DNA of 6,531 bases from Anoxybacillus sp050480245 (GTDB lineage Bacteria; Bacillota; Bacilli; Bacillales; Anoxybacillaceae). Of the stretch, positions 1 through 6,220 are shown in pieces. The position numbers were made by a program, and so were the translations under genes. Positions within the stretch are counted from its first letter, which is position 1. Every line of letters begins with the position of its first letter. The stretch lies in assembly GCA_050480245.1 (NCBI GenBank), contig JBCNEQ010000064.1. One strand, 5' to 3'. The notes under the pieces are model-generated. The model had not been told where the DNA came from. It saw nothing but the letters and a program-made list of their open reading frames with translations, and searched no databases.

Positions 1-1
1 T

Positions 2-94
2 ACGGGGGACGGCTTGCATATCTACAATCAATATAGCAACACAAATACAAACGACCGCGATATTGCCGATAGCAATGTCGTTGGAAACGCCTAG
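2..94 (+). CDS. gerPA: GerPA/GerPF-family spore germination protein, 3' end (partial)
   Basis: The last 30 codons of a gene that begins before the window. The peptide starts TGDGLHIYNQYSNTNTNDRD and ends in DSNVVGNA followed by TAG. The TGD, the SNTNTND block, the DIAD segment and the terminal VVGNA match the conserved end of the small GerPA/GerPF-type coat proteins (about 70-75 residues). These belong to the GerP system that lets germinants pass through the spore coat. The next gene begins 12 bases downstream and looks like GerPB. Since gerPA precedes gerPB in the B. subtilis operon, GerPA is the likelier member, but GerPA and GerPF cannot be told apart from this tail. What is seen is only a C-terminus; the assignment rests on family resemblance. 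Confidence 0.7.
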   Translation, partial: TGDGLHIYNQYSNTNTNDRDIADSNVVGNA

Positions 95-106
95 CGAGGT
101 GGGACG

Positions 107-217
107 ATGAATGTGTACGTTCAACAAACGATTTCTATTCACCAATTAAAAATCGGCTCGCTTACTAACTCATCTGTACTGTAAATCGGAACAACTGGAA
201 AAGTACAACCGCTCGCC
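107..217 (+). pseudogene. gerPB: gerPB-like gene, interrupted by a stop codon and 3'-truncated
   Basis: A GAGGTGGG ribosome site (96-103) precedes an ATG at 107. The reading begins MNVYVQQTISIHQLKIG and continues to SLTNSSVL, which matches the N-terminus of GerPB (pattern MNFYVxQxIxIxxxKVGSxxNSSV). Codon 26 is TAA (182-184), where GerPB proteins normally have Gln in an SSV-x-Q-I-G context, so a CAA to TAA change is the simplest explanation. The same frame continues after the stop as IGTTGKVQPLA, still GerPB-like, to about base 217. Beyond that the reading no longer resembles GerPB (which is about 70-80 residues), and neither gerPC nor the later gerP genes follow. Two lesions are therefore visible: a nonsense codon and loss of the 3' end. 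A functional 25-residue peptide is possible but unlikely. The region is also antisense to the end of the ORF on the other strand. Confidence 0.6.
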
Positions 218-387
218 ACATGGTGCACTTTTCCTTCCGTCGGCAAATCCGGACGGTCGACATGCACCGCCGCCTTAGAGTCAAACCGGATGAGCTCCGC
301 CTGCACGCAGCGCATGACACAAACGGCGAACGCTGCGGCACGGAGATGAGCGGCCATGCAAGCGCGGAGCGAAACCGCCTCCTCCAC
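139..387 (-). CDS. Unrecognised 82-residue ORF downstream of the SAM riboswitch
   Basis: A GTG-initiated ORF, chosen because GGAGGTGA (398-405) sits 10 bases upstream of the GTG. An in-frame ATG at 408-406 overlaps that ribosome site and has none of its own. I do not recognise the product. It has an Ala-rich, possibly helical stretch (residues about 9-28, with Cys10, Cys23 and Cys27), then a polar part with RFDSKAAVHVDRPDLPTEGK, and ends EPIFNW. Third positions are G/C-rich for the first 55 or so codons, as in a real gene here, and turn AT-rich after that. Residues about 57-82 are simply the antisense of the gerPB remnant, so the protein looks like a 5' fragment of a SAM-regulated gene fused by rearrangement to unrelated DNA. 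Control by the upstream S-box would switch it off when S-adenosylmethionine is plentiful. It may be a genuine small gene, or a gene fragment that no longer makes anything useful. Confidence 0.4.
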   Translation of the reverse strand: MEEAVSLRACMAAHLRAAAFAVCVMRCVQAELIRFDSKAAVHVDRPDLPTEGKVHHVASGCTFPVVPIYSTDELVSEPIFNW

Positions 388-397
388 TGTTTCTCCT

Positions 398-405
398 TCA
401 CCTCC
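398..405 (-). promoter_or_regulatory. Ribosome binding site for the SAM-controlled ORF
   Basis: GGAGGTGA on the minus strand, 10 bases before the GTG at 387-385 and about 7 bases after the terminator U-tract. It is close to the ideal Shine-Dalgarno sequence. It supports the GTG start and argues that the riboswitch once served, or still serves, a translated gene here. Confidence 0.6.
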
Positions 406-412
406 CATCGAC

Positions 413-450
413 AAAAAAACCCCTTTCGCCTCGGAATGATGCGAAAGGGG
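413..450 (-). terminator. Intrinsic terminator of the SAM riboswitch expression platform
   Basis: On the minus strand CCCCTTTCGC (450-441) pairs perfectly over 10 bp with GCGAAAGGGG (429-420) across an 11-base loop, followed directly by seven U residues (419-413). It lies 11 bases after the closing P1 strand of the aptamer and before the ORF ribosome site, the standard S-box arrangement: SAM-bound aptamer permits this hairpin and stops transcription. I did not work out the competing antiterminator pairing. Confidence 0.9.
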
Positions 451-461
451 CCATGAGCCGT

Positions 462-564
462 TCTTATCATCCAAAGCGAAACCGCTTTGCGGGTGTTAGC
501 ACCTTGCCTGCGGCAGGTTGCTGTGGGGTCATCAAGCCCGTTCTCTCGCCCACTCTTGATAAGA
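462..564 (-). promoter_or_regulatory. SAM-I (S-box) riboswitch aptamer
   Basis: Read on the minus strand, every S-box landmark is present in order. P1 is 8 bp, TCTTATCA (564-557) with TGATAAGA (469-462). AAGAGTGGGCGAGAG then leads into the P2 kink-turn, with the GATGA element and the closing CCCCAC. Conserved AGCAACC (522-516) and a P3 stem CCTGCC/GGCAAGG follow, then GGTGCTAACACC (504-493). P4 is a 7-bp hairpin, CAAAGCG/CGCTTTG, at 489-472. This class binds S-adenosylmethionine and normally turns off methionine, cysteine or SAM-related genes by premature termination. The downstream terminator confirms an OFF switch. The unusual point is the gene behind it, which is short and not a recognisable sulfur-metabolism gene. 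Confidence 0.95.
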
Positions 565-583
565 CGTATACAATTTATCTTCT

Positions 584-612
584 ATCTTATCGTACATCAT
601 CAAAGGCAACAA
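584..612 (-). promoter_or_regulatory. Probable sigma-A promoter of the SAM riboswitch unit
   Basis: On the minus strand TTGTTG (612-607) and TAAGAT (589-584) are separated by 17 bases. That predicts a transcript start near 577, about a dozen bases before the aptamer P1 stem at 564, as expected for S-box leaders. Both hexamers are imperfect (3/6 and 4/6). TTGCCT and TTGATG are nearby alternatives for the -35, so the exact promoter is inferred. The -35 begins 3 bases past the oppA stop codon. Confidence 0.5.
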
Positions 613-623
613 TCGTCATTGTT
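608..623. repeat. Short perfect inverted repeat across the oppA stop codon
   Basis: AACAAT-CGTC-ATTGTT, a 6-bp stem with a 4-base spacer. It includes the oppA stop codon (616-618) and overlaps the proposed -35 of the riboswitch promoter. It is too weak, and has no U-tract, to count as a terminator. It could be chance or a small operator. Confidence 0.35.
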
Positions 624-2400
624 CGACTTCCGGTTGCTCGGACGTGACGCCGACATCTTTCCACGTCAGCTTCGAGCTCGGGTCAACCGTAAAGTTGGCG
701 ACACGGTTGTTGACGGCATAAATGACCGAACGATACAACGTCGGGATGACCGGCACTTCTTCGTTCATCAACTTTTGCCATTCACTGTAAATTTTCCGAC
801 GATATTCTTTGTCAAACGCCTGTTCGGAATGGCCTTTTTCCAACAGTTCATCGTTTTTCTCATTCACCCAGCGCGAGTAGTTGAACATGGCGTCGCGGCC
901 GTACAATCCGTACGGGTCGACGTCCGTTCCAGTTCCCCAAGCGGCGGCGTAGACATCCACTTTCGGATCGTCTTTTTCGACCATATCGTAGAAGGAGTTG
1001 AACTCCGCCAAGCGTCCGTCTACAAGCTGAACATCGAGGCCCACATCTTTCCAGCATTGCATATAAAATTTGGCCAGCGGTTCAGCGATGTCCCCACCGC
1101 TCATCGCCAAGAAGTTGATCTTGAATTTTTTACCGTTTGGATCTTCGCGGAGGCCATCGCCATCCACATCTTTATATCCCGCTTCATCCAGCAATTGTTT
1201 CGCTTTTTCCGGATTGTACGTATATCCTTTGATGGAACTGTCATGATAGCCCGGGAACGACGGCGGAATGAGCGTGTTCGCCGGGAAGCGCAAGCCATGA
1301 TACAGGCGGTCAGCCACCTCTTGGTTGTTGATGGCATACGCCATCGCTTGGCGCAGTTTTTTGTTTTGGAATTTCGGATTGTCCATTACGTTTTCCTGCT
1401 TTTTCGCATCCCAATGGCCGAGTTTAAAGCCAATATAGTTGTACGCCAAATCCACTTTACCGATGAACTGAATGTTTTTCGTCCCTTTCGCGTTCAAATA
1501 TTGGTCAGTCGGGAACTCAGCGACGTCAATTTCGCCTTTTTTCAGCGCTTGCAGGACGACTTGCGGGCTGACGACTTTCAAAATGACGCCTTCCAAGTTC
1601 GGTTTGCCAGCCCAGTAGTCATCATTGCGGACAAACTCTACCGACTCGCCCGGAACGATTTTCTTCACTTTAAACGGACCGAACCCGATCGGGTTTTTCC
1701 GGATTTTATCCGATTTCGCCAAGTCTTTGATCGGAATGTCTTTCAAGTAATGCTTCGGCAGCGGATACGCCCAAATGCCAGTCAACACCGACGGATTGGC
1801 CTGTTTCCATGTGATCGTCAACGTCTTTTTGTCGATGACTTTAATGCCGGAAATTTTATCCGCTTTGCCGCTGTGATATTCTTCCATCCCGACGATCCCT
1901 TGGATGAGCGCATCGCCATAACGGACGCCGGTGTAATCTTTATGGCCGATGACCAAATACGCATACTCCAAGTCTTCAGCGGTCACCGGCTGGCCGTCAT
2001 GCCAATTCACATTGTCTTTAATACGGATTGTCATCGTCTTTTTATCATCCGACAACTCATACGTGGCAGCCCCATCATTTGTAATTTCATAGTCACCGTT
2101 CGTCCGGAAAAGCGACTCGTCAAAAAATTGCAAAATCTCTGCGTCGGGCGCTCCGGTGTAGAATGCATAGCTGAGCGTCCCTTCAAACGGCGTATCGGAC
2201 ACAAGGCCGTATTTCAACACGCCGCCATCGATGATTTTCCCGTCGTTTTTCACCGTCATCGGGAATTTGCTGATGTCTTCCTTCTGAGCCGCCGGTTTTT
2301 CGTTATTGTTGCCCTTTCCGCTCGTTGTGTCGGATTTGCCCGTGCACCCGGCGAGCACGAGCAAGAGCGCGGCGAGAGCCGCCAGCCATTTTCTCTTCAC
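616..2400 (-). CDS. oppA: OppA: oligopeptide-binding lipoprotein (lactococcal type)
   Basis: Extracellular peptide receptor of the ABC importer, 594 residues. The start is GTG with AAGGGGG 8 bases upstream; it gives a classic lipoprotein signal (MKRKW, hydrophobic core, lipobox LAGC with Cys19). A Ser/Asn/Lys-rich linker follows to about residue 45, then a SBP_bac_5 (family 5) solute-binding domain. Visible family motifs are WHDGQPVTAEDLEYAY (133-148), GFGPFKVKKIVPGESVEF (239-256) and LRQAMAYAIN (349-358). Several stretches match, as I recall it, the Lactococcus OppA (about 600 residues): EYHSGKADKISGI, GHWDAKKQENV, PANTLIPPSF and the end NRVANF...WKDVGV. That protein binds long peptides, so medium to long oligopeptides are the likely ligands; this is inference. 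A DVDGDG loop at 411-416 resembles a calcium-binding loop. It is the last gene of the operon, 13 bases after oppC, with no terminator after its stop. Confidence 0.93.
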   Translation of the reverse strand: MKRKWLAALAALLLVLAGCTGKSDTTSGKGNNNEKPAAQKEDISKFPMTVKNDGKIIDGGVLKYGLVSDTPFEGTLSYAFYTGAPDAEILQFFDESLFRTNGDYEITNDGAATYELSDDKKTMTIRIKDNVNWHDGQPVTAEDLEYAYLVIGHKDYTGVRYGDALIQGIVGMEEYHSGKADKISGIKVIDKKTLTITWKQANPSVLTGIWAYPLPKHYLKDIPIKDLAKSDKIRKNPIGFGPFKVKKIVPGESVEFVRNDDYWAGKPNLEGVILKVVSPQVVLQALKKGEIDVAEFPTDQYLNAKGTKNIQFIGKVDLAYNYIGFKLGHWDAKKQENVMDNPKFQNKKLRQAMAYAINNQEVADRLYHGLRFPANTLIPPSFPGYHDSSIKGYTYNPEKAKQLLDEAGYKDVDGDGLREDPNGKKFKINFLAMSGGDIAEPLAKFYMQCWKDVGLDVQLVDGRLAEFNSFYDMVEKDDPKVDVYAAAWGTGTDVDPYGLYGRDAMFNYSRWVNEKNDELLEKGHSEQAFDKEYRRKIYSEWQKLMNEEVPVIPTLYRSVIYAVNNRVANFTVDPSSKLTWKDVGVTSEQPEVEQ

Positions 2401-2413
2401 ATTTTCTTCCCCC

Positions 2414-3322
2414 TTATCCTAGTCGTTGTCTTGCATCAGCCGCACGTTTCAGCGCTTGGCCGATGAAATTTATGCACAGCATCATCACTAAAATAAGCAA
2501 TGACGCAGGCAACCAAACCCACCATTTGTTTTGCAAAACATCCGGGTTGGTCGCATAGCTGACCAACGTCCCTAAGCTCGGCGTGCTCTCCGGCAGCCCG
2601 AAGCCAAGATACGTGAGCCCGGACTCGATGCCAATGTTGCCCGCCAAATTTAACGTCAAATTGACGATAATGATCGAGCTGAGGTTGGGCAAAATTTGAA
2701 AAATAATGATTTTCCAATCTGGCGTGCCGAGCGTTTTTGACGCGCTGACATAATCCAGCTCGCGCTCGGCCAGCGTTTTGGCGCGGATCAGCCGGGCTTT
2801 GCCCGTCCACAAAAACGCGCTCATGATCAAAATGAACGTCAATACATTATATTTAGGCACAATGGCGACAAAAACAATAACGAGCATCAAAAACGGCAGA
2901 ACGAGAATGAAATCGATGATGCGCATAATGACATTGTCAATCCAGCCGCCAAAATAGCCGGCCACCAATCCGACAATGAGGCCGATCGCCCCAGTGATGA
3001 GCGTAATGGCCAGCCCGATCGTAAACGAATTGCGGGCGCCGATGATGAGCTGGCCAAACACGTCGCGCCCTCCGTAGTCTGTGCCAAGCCAGTGTTCCGC
3101 TGACGGCGGAGAATAGATGGAAAGAAAATCCACTTTCACGATTTCCTCTTGATCCAAAAAGAGCGACACGCCATAGACGATCGACAAAAGGATTCCTAAA
3201 ATGATGAGCGAACCAAGCGCGAGCCGATCCCGAACCACCTCCCGCCACATGATCGAAAAGGCGGAAGGGCTTTTCTCGATGTTCGCTCCGGCCGGTGTTG
3301 GGCCGCTGATTTCCGCTTTCAT
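2414..3322 (-). CDS. oppC: OppC: oligopeptide ABC transporter permease
   Basis: Inner subunit of the membrane channel, 302 residues, a normal length for OppC/DppC. It has an N-terminal cytoplasmic tail, then a first membrane helix (about 35-56) and an external loop containing HWLGTDYGGRDVFGQLIIGAR (78-98), the OppC/DppC signature. More helices lie near 99-121, 131-156, 160-178 and 216-235, with the last at about 268-288. The EAA loop that docks on the ATPases is ASKTLGTPDWKIIIFQILPN (194-213). The downstream GLTYLGFGLPESTPSLGTL (235-253) is also typical of the subfamily. AAGGAGG lies 12 bases before the ATG, and the gap from oppB is 21 bases. It pairs with OppB to form the pore. No anomaly is seen. 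Confidence 0.95.
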   Translation of the reverse strand: MKAEISGPTPAGANIEKSPSAFSIMWREVVRDRLALGSLIILGILLSIVYGVSLFLDQEEIVKVDFLSIYSPPSAEHWLGTDYGGRDVFGQLIIGARNSFTIGLAITLITGAIGLIVGLVAGYFGGWIDNVIMRIIDFILVLPFLMLVIVFVAIVPKYNVLTFILIMSAFLWTGKARLIRAKTLAERELDYVSASKTLGTPDWKIIIFQILPNLSSIIIVNLTLNLAGNIGIESGLTYLGFGLPESTPSLGTLVSYATNPDVLQNKWWVWLPASLLILVMMLCINFIGQALKRAADARQRLG

Positions 3323-3343
3323 GTCAGCTACCTTCCTCCTTCC

Positions 3344-4312
3344 CTACTCAATCCGGATGCGCGGGTCGACCGCACTCAAAATGATGTCCGACAACAGCGT
3401 GCCCACCAGCGTCGCCAGGCCGGAAATCATGACGAGCGCCGTCACGACGCTGTAATCCCGCTGCATAATCGACTGCAAAAACAGCTGGCCAACCCCCGGA
3501 TAGCTGTAGATCGACTCCAAAAACACGGAACCGCCGACAAGCCCGGTGATCTCATACCCTAAAAACGCCGCGATCGGCAAAAACGCATTGCGCAAAATAT
3601 GGCGCCAATAGATGTGCCGCTCCGGCACGCCTTTCGCCCGCGCCGTTTTCACGAAATCTTTCACTTTCGTATCGACGATTTCGCTGCGCAAATATTGAAT
3701 CGTAACGACCGTATTGATGAGCGCTCCCGACAACGCCGGAAGCATGAGATGGTTCAATTTGCTTAAATAGTAAGCGAGCGTCCCTTCCTCGACCTGAACG
3801 TCCACGCTGCCGCCGGTTGGAAACCAGCCAAGGTGAAAGCCGAAAATAAACAGCATGACCAAAGCAAAAATGAACAGCGGCGTGGCAAACCCGAGATAGC
3901 TGTAGCCGACGACTAGCTTATCAGCCCATGTATCTGTCCATCGCCCCGACACGATGCCAAGCGGAATGGCAATCAGGTACGTCAAAATTAAAATCGCCGC
4001 CGACAGCAACACCGTATTCCCGATCCGTCCGGCCAGCAGATCAGTGACCGGCTGCTGGTGGGTATAGGAAAGGCCGAGATCCCCTTGCAGCATGTTTTTC
4101 ACCCAACGGATGTATTGAATATGTACCGGATCATTCAAGCCAAGTTTTTCCCGCATTTCCTCAAGCGTCTGCGGATCCATTTTCGGGTTGGTCGCCAGCT
4201 GTCCCGTCAGCGCATCGCCCGGCATCGCCTTCGCCAGCAAGAAAATGAGGACGCTCAGCAAAAACAATTGTGGAATCATAATGAGGATTCGCCGTAAAAT
4301 AAATTTCAGCAT
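3344..4312 (-). CDS. oppB: OppB: oligopeptide ABC transporter permease
   Basis: The second channel subunit, 322 residues, full length for OppB/DppB. The N-terminus MLKFILRRILIMIPQLFLLS is the usual basic start plus first helix (about 9-29). The family segment MPGDALTGQL (30-39) and the KLGLNDPVHIQYIRW block (56-70) follow. Further helices lie near 99-121, 133-159, 190-207 and 286-315. The ATPase-docking EAA loop is DFVKTARAKGVPERHIYWRH (219-238), with ILRNA next, and the C-terminal signature is FLESIYSYPGVGQL (264-277). GGGGAGG lies 8 bases before the ATG, and the gap from oppF is 18 bases. It forms a heterodimer with OppC. No missing segment is seen. Confidence 0.95.
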   Translation of the reverse strand: MLKFILRRILIMIPQLFLLSVLIFLLAKAMPGDALTGQLATNPKMDPQTLEEMREKLGLNDPVHIQYIRWVKNMLQGDLGLSYTHQQPVTDLLAGRIGNTVLLSAAILILTYLIAIPLGIVSGRWTDTWADKLVVGYSYLGFATPLFIFALVMLFIFGFHLGWFPTGGSVDVQVEEGTLAYYLSKLNHLMLPALSGALINTVVTIQYLRSEIVDTKVKDFVKTARAKGVPERHIYWRHILRNAFLPIAAFLGYEITGLVGGSVFLESIYSYPGVGQLFLQSIMQRDYSVVTALVMISGLATLVGTLLSDIILSAVDPRIRIE

Positions 4313-4330
4313 CTTCCCGTCCTCCCCTCT

Positions 4331-5149
4331 TTACGGAATGGCCACCGAGTGCGTCGGCGAAATCGGCTTGAGCGGGTGAGCCCGGCCGTTTGCATCAAAA
4401 TAGCGGGAATACGACTGCTCATACTCTTTTTCCACTTCGCGGCGAAGCACCTCCTGCCGGCCGCGGTACATAATGCCGATGCGGTCGCACATATGCCGAA
4501 TGATCCCTAAATCATGGCTGATGAACAAATACGTCAGCCCGTACTCCTGCTGGATTTCTTTCATGAAATTCAACACTTGCGCCTGCACCGACACATCAAG
4601 CGCCGACACCGGCTCATCGGCGATGATGAGCTTCGGATTGAGCGTGAGCGCCCGCGCAATGCCGATGCGTTGGCGCTGTCCGCCGGAAAATTCATGCGGA
4701 TATTTGTAAATCGACTCCGCGCTCAAGCCGACCCGCTCTAAAACGTATTGCACCTTCTGCCGCTCCTCTTGCGGGGACAGGCGTTCAAAATTGCGGAGCG
4801 GCTCGGCGACAATGTCGAGCACACGTTTGCGCGGATTGAGCGAAGAATACGGATCTTGGAAAATCATCTGGATGTCTTTCCGATACGGATGAAACTCGCG
4901 GCGGCGAAGCTTTGTCAAATCCGTCCCTTCAAACAGCACTTCCCCGGCCATGGCGCGGATCAAACCGATAATCGTGCGCCCTGTCGTCGTCTTGCCGCAG
5001 CCGGACTCGCCGACGAGCCCGTACGTTTCCCCTTTGTTCAGCGTGAAACTGACATCGTCCACCGCGCGGACATGGTCGACCACCCGGCGAAAAAAACCGC
5101 CGCGCACCGGATAGTATACTTTCAAATGGTTGACGTTAAGAAGCGCCAT
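4331..5149 (-). CDS. oppF: OppF: oligopeptide ABC transporter ATPase, apparently with an internal deletion
   Basis: One of the paired cytoplasmic ATPases. The ATG at 5149 is chosen because AGGTGG (5158-5163) is 8 bases upstream; a GTG at 5161 would sit almost on its own ribosome site. This gives 272 residues, and the start overlaps the oppD end by 14 bases. The nucleotide-binding core is intact: Walker A GESGCGKT (47-54), Q-loop in MIFQDPYSSLNP, signature FSGGQRQR (154-161), Walker B LIIADEP (174-180) and H-loop His212. After IGIMYRGR (about 228-235) the protein jumps to QEVLRREVEKEYEQSYSRYF and ends PISPTHSVAIP. OppF proteins normally have about 40 residues at that point, containing a PxHxYTxxLLxAIP segment, and run to about 310-320 residues. 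The segment is missing without a frameshift. Catalysis may survive; effects on assembly or regulation are unknown. Confidence 0.9.
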   Translation of the reverse strand: MALLNVNHLKVYYPVRGGFFRRVVDHVRAVDDVSFTLNKGETYGLVGESGCGKTTTGRTIIGLIRAMAGEVLFEGTDLTKLRRREFHPYRKDIQMIFQDPYSSLNPRKRVLDIVAEPLRNFERLSPQEERQKVQYVLERVGLSAESIYKYPHEFSGGQRQRIGIARALTLNPKLIIADEPVSALDVSVQAQVLNFMKEIQQEYGLTYLFISHDLGIIRHMCDRIGIMYRGRQEVLRREVEKEYEQSYSRYFDANGRAHPLKPISPTHSVAIP

Positions 5150-6161
5150 GGCCGATTCCACCTACCTTTTGATCATCGGGAAAATAAAAATGTTGGTAAC
5201 ATGTGCAACGCACCCAGTGCCCCGGCTCCACTTCCCGCAACTTCGGATCCGATTCGTGCTTATCCTCCCCAATCCAGCTGATGCGCGGCTGGAAGCGGCA
5301 GCCGCGTCGCGGCAGTTTATGCAGCGGCGGAACAATCCCTTGGATGACGTGGAGTCGTTCCTTTTTCGTCTGCGCAGACGGGATCGACTGCAACAATGAG
5401 CGGGTGTATGGATGAAGCGGACGGTGAAAAATGGTATCGACGTCCGCTAACTCAACGATTTCCCCAGCATACATGACCGCCACACGGTCCGCCATTTCCG
5501 CCACCACCCCCAAATCATGCGTGATTAAAATAATGCTCGTTTTCATTTGCCGCTGCAACTCTTTGAGCAGCCCTATGATCTGCGCCTGAATCGTCACATC
5601 AAGCGCCGTTGTCGGTTCATCGGCGATGAGCAGGGCGGGCTCGCAGGCGATGGCGATCGCGATGACGACCCGCTGCCGCATCCCCCCGGACAACTCGTGC
5701 GGATAACGGTGGTACACCTTTTCCGGCTCCGGAATGCCGACTTTGCGAAGCAAGACGATCGTTCGCTTCTTTTTTTCGGCTGCTGACAGCCGCAGATGGT
5801 AATCCATGCTTTCTTCGATCTGCCGGCCGACCGTCATGAGCGGATTGAGCGCCGTTAACGGATCCTGAAAGATCATCCCGATTTCTTTGCCGCGGATGCG
5901 ATTGAGTTCGGCAACGGAGAGCGACAGCAAATTTGTCCCTTTAAAGTGCAGGCGCCCCTCAATTTTTGTCTTTTCGGGCGGGTGGAGACCCATGATCGAC
6001 AAAGCGAGTGCGCTTTTGCCGCAACCCGACTCCCCGACGAGAGCGACGACTTCGTTCTCTCCGATCGCCAGCGAAACGTCGTCGACCGCCGCATAATAGT
6101 CATCACCGATGCGGAAAGAGACTCGCAGCCCCTCAATTTCCAGTAACGTTTGCTTTGCCAA
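5136..6161 (-). CDS. oppD: OppD: oligopeptide ABC transporter ATPase
   Basis: First gene of the operon and partner ATPase of OppF, 341 residues from a TTG start. The TTG is preferred because AAGGGAG lies 9 bases upstream and the family similarity (LLEIEGLRVSF) begins right after it. An ATG further upstream (6251) would add 30 residues read from AT-rich promoter DNA with no family similarity. Motifs are Walker A GESGCGKS (43-50), Q-loop MIFQDPLTALNP (96-107), signature LSGGMRQR (157-164), Walker B LLIADEP (177-183) and H-loop His215. The C-terminal region is complete: PLHPYTRSLLQSIP, then RRGCRFQPRISWIGEDKHES and EVEPGHWVRCTCYQHFYF. This ending is the lactococcal OppD style and lacks the RCP...C cysteines of DppD-type proteins. 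The stop overlaps oppF, suggesting translational coupling. Confidence 0.94.
   Translation of the reverse strand: MAKQTLLEIEGLRVSFRIGDDYYAAVDDVSLAIGENEVVALVGESGCGKSALALSIMGLHPPEKTKIEGRLHFKGTNLLSLSVAELNRIRGKEIGMIFQDPLTALNPLMTVGRQIEESMDYHLRLSAAEKKKRTIVLLRKVGIPEPEKVYHRYPHELSGGMRQRVVIAIAIACEPALLIADEPTTALDVTIQAQIIGLLKELQRQMKTSIILITHDLGVVAEMADRVAVMYAGEIVELADVDTIFHRPLHPYTRSLLQSIPSAQTKKERLHVIQGIVPPLHKLPRRGCRFQPRISWIGEDKHESDPKLREVEPGHWVRCTCYQHFYFPDDQKVGGIGHGAS
5158..5163 (-). promoter_or_regulatory. Ribosome binding site deciding the oppF start
   Basis: AGGTGG on the minus strand inside the 3' end of oppD, 8 bases before the ATG at 5149. It favours that ATG over the in-frame GTG four codons upstream. 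Confidence 0.65.
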
Positions 6162-6170
6162 TGTGTCCTT

Positions 6171-6177
6171 CTCCCTT
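6171..6177 (-). promoter_or_regulatory. Ribosome binding site deciding the oppD TTG start
   Basis: AAGGGAG on the minus strand, 9 bases before TTG at 6161-6159. A second purine patch, GAAGGA, lies 4 bases before the TTG. No comparable site precedes the upstream ATG at 6251. Confidence 0.65.
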
Positions 6178-6220
6178 TTGTTAGTATTAATAAATTTTAG
6201 ACTATATATAATATTTAGAT

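Noticed and set aside
220..456. A plus-strand ORF of 78 codons starting at 220
   Set aside because: No ribosome site, composition of a shadow frame, and it lies opposite the minus-strand ORF, ribosome site and terminator hairpin that have better support.
388..474. N-terminal extension of the riboswitch-controlled ORF to an ATG at 474
   Set aside because: That start would lie in the aptamer P4 region and translate through the terminator hairpin. The GTG at 387 with GGAGGTGA upstream fits the leader architecture.
487..2466. A 659-codon open frame on the plus strand, almost wholly antisense to oppA
   Set aside because: oppA has a clear lipoprotein signal, family motifs and full length. The antisense reading is rich in Phe, Arg, Val, Ile and His with no domain pattern, as expected from the mirror of G/C-ending codons, and it begins inside the riboswitch.
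4748..5281. Plus-strand ORFs opposite oppD and oppF, the longest with 177 codons
   Set aside because: They are antisense to intact Walker A, signature and Walker B coding regions and have no motif or ribosome site of their own.
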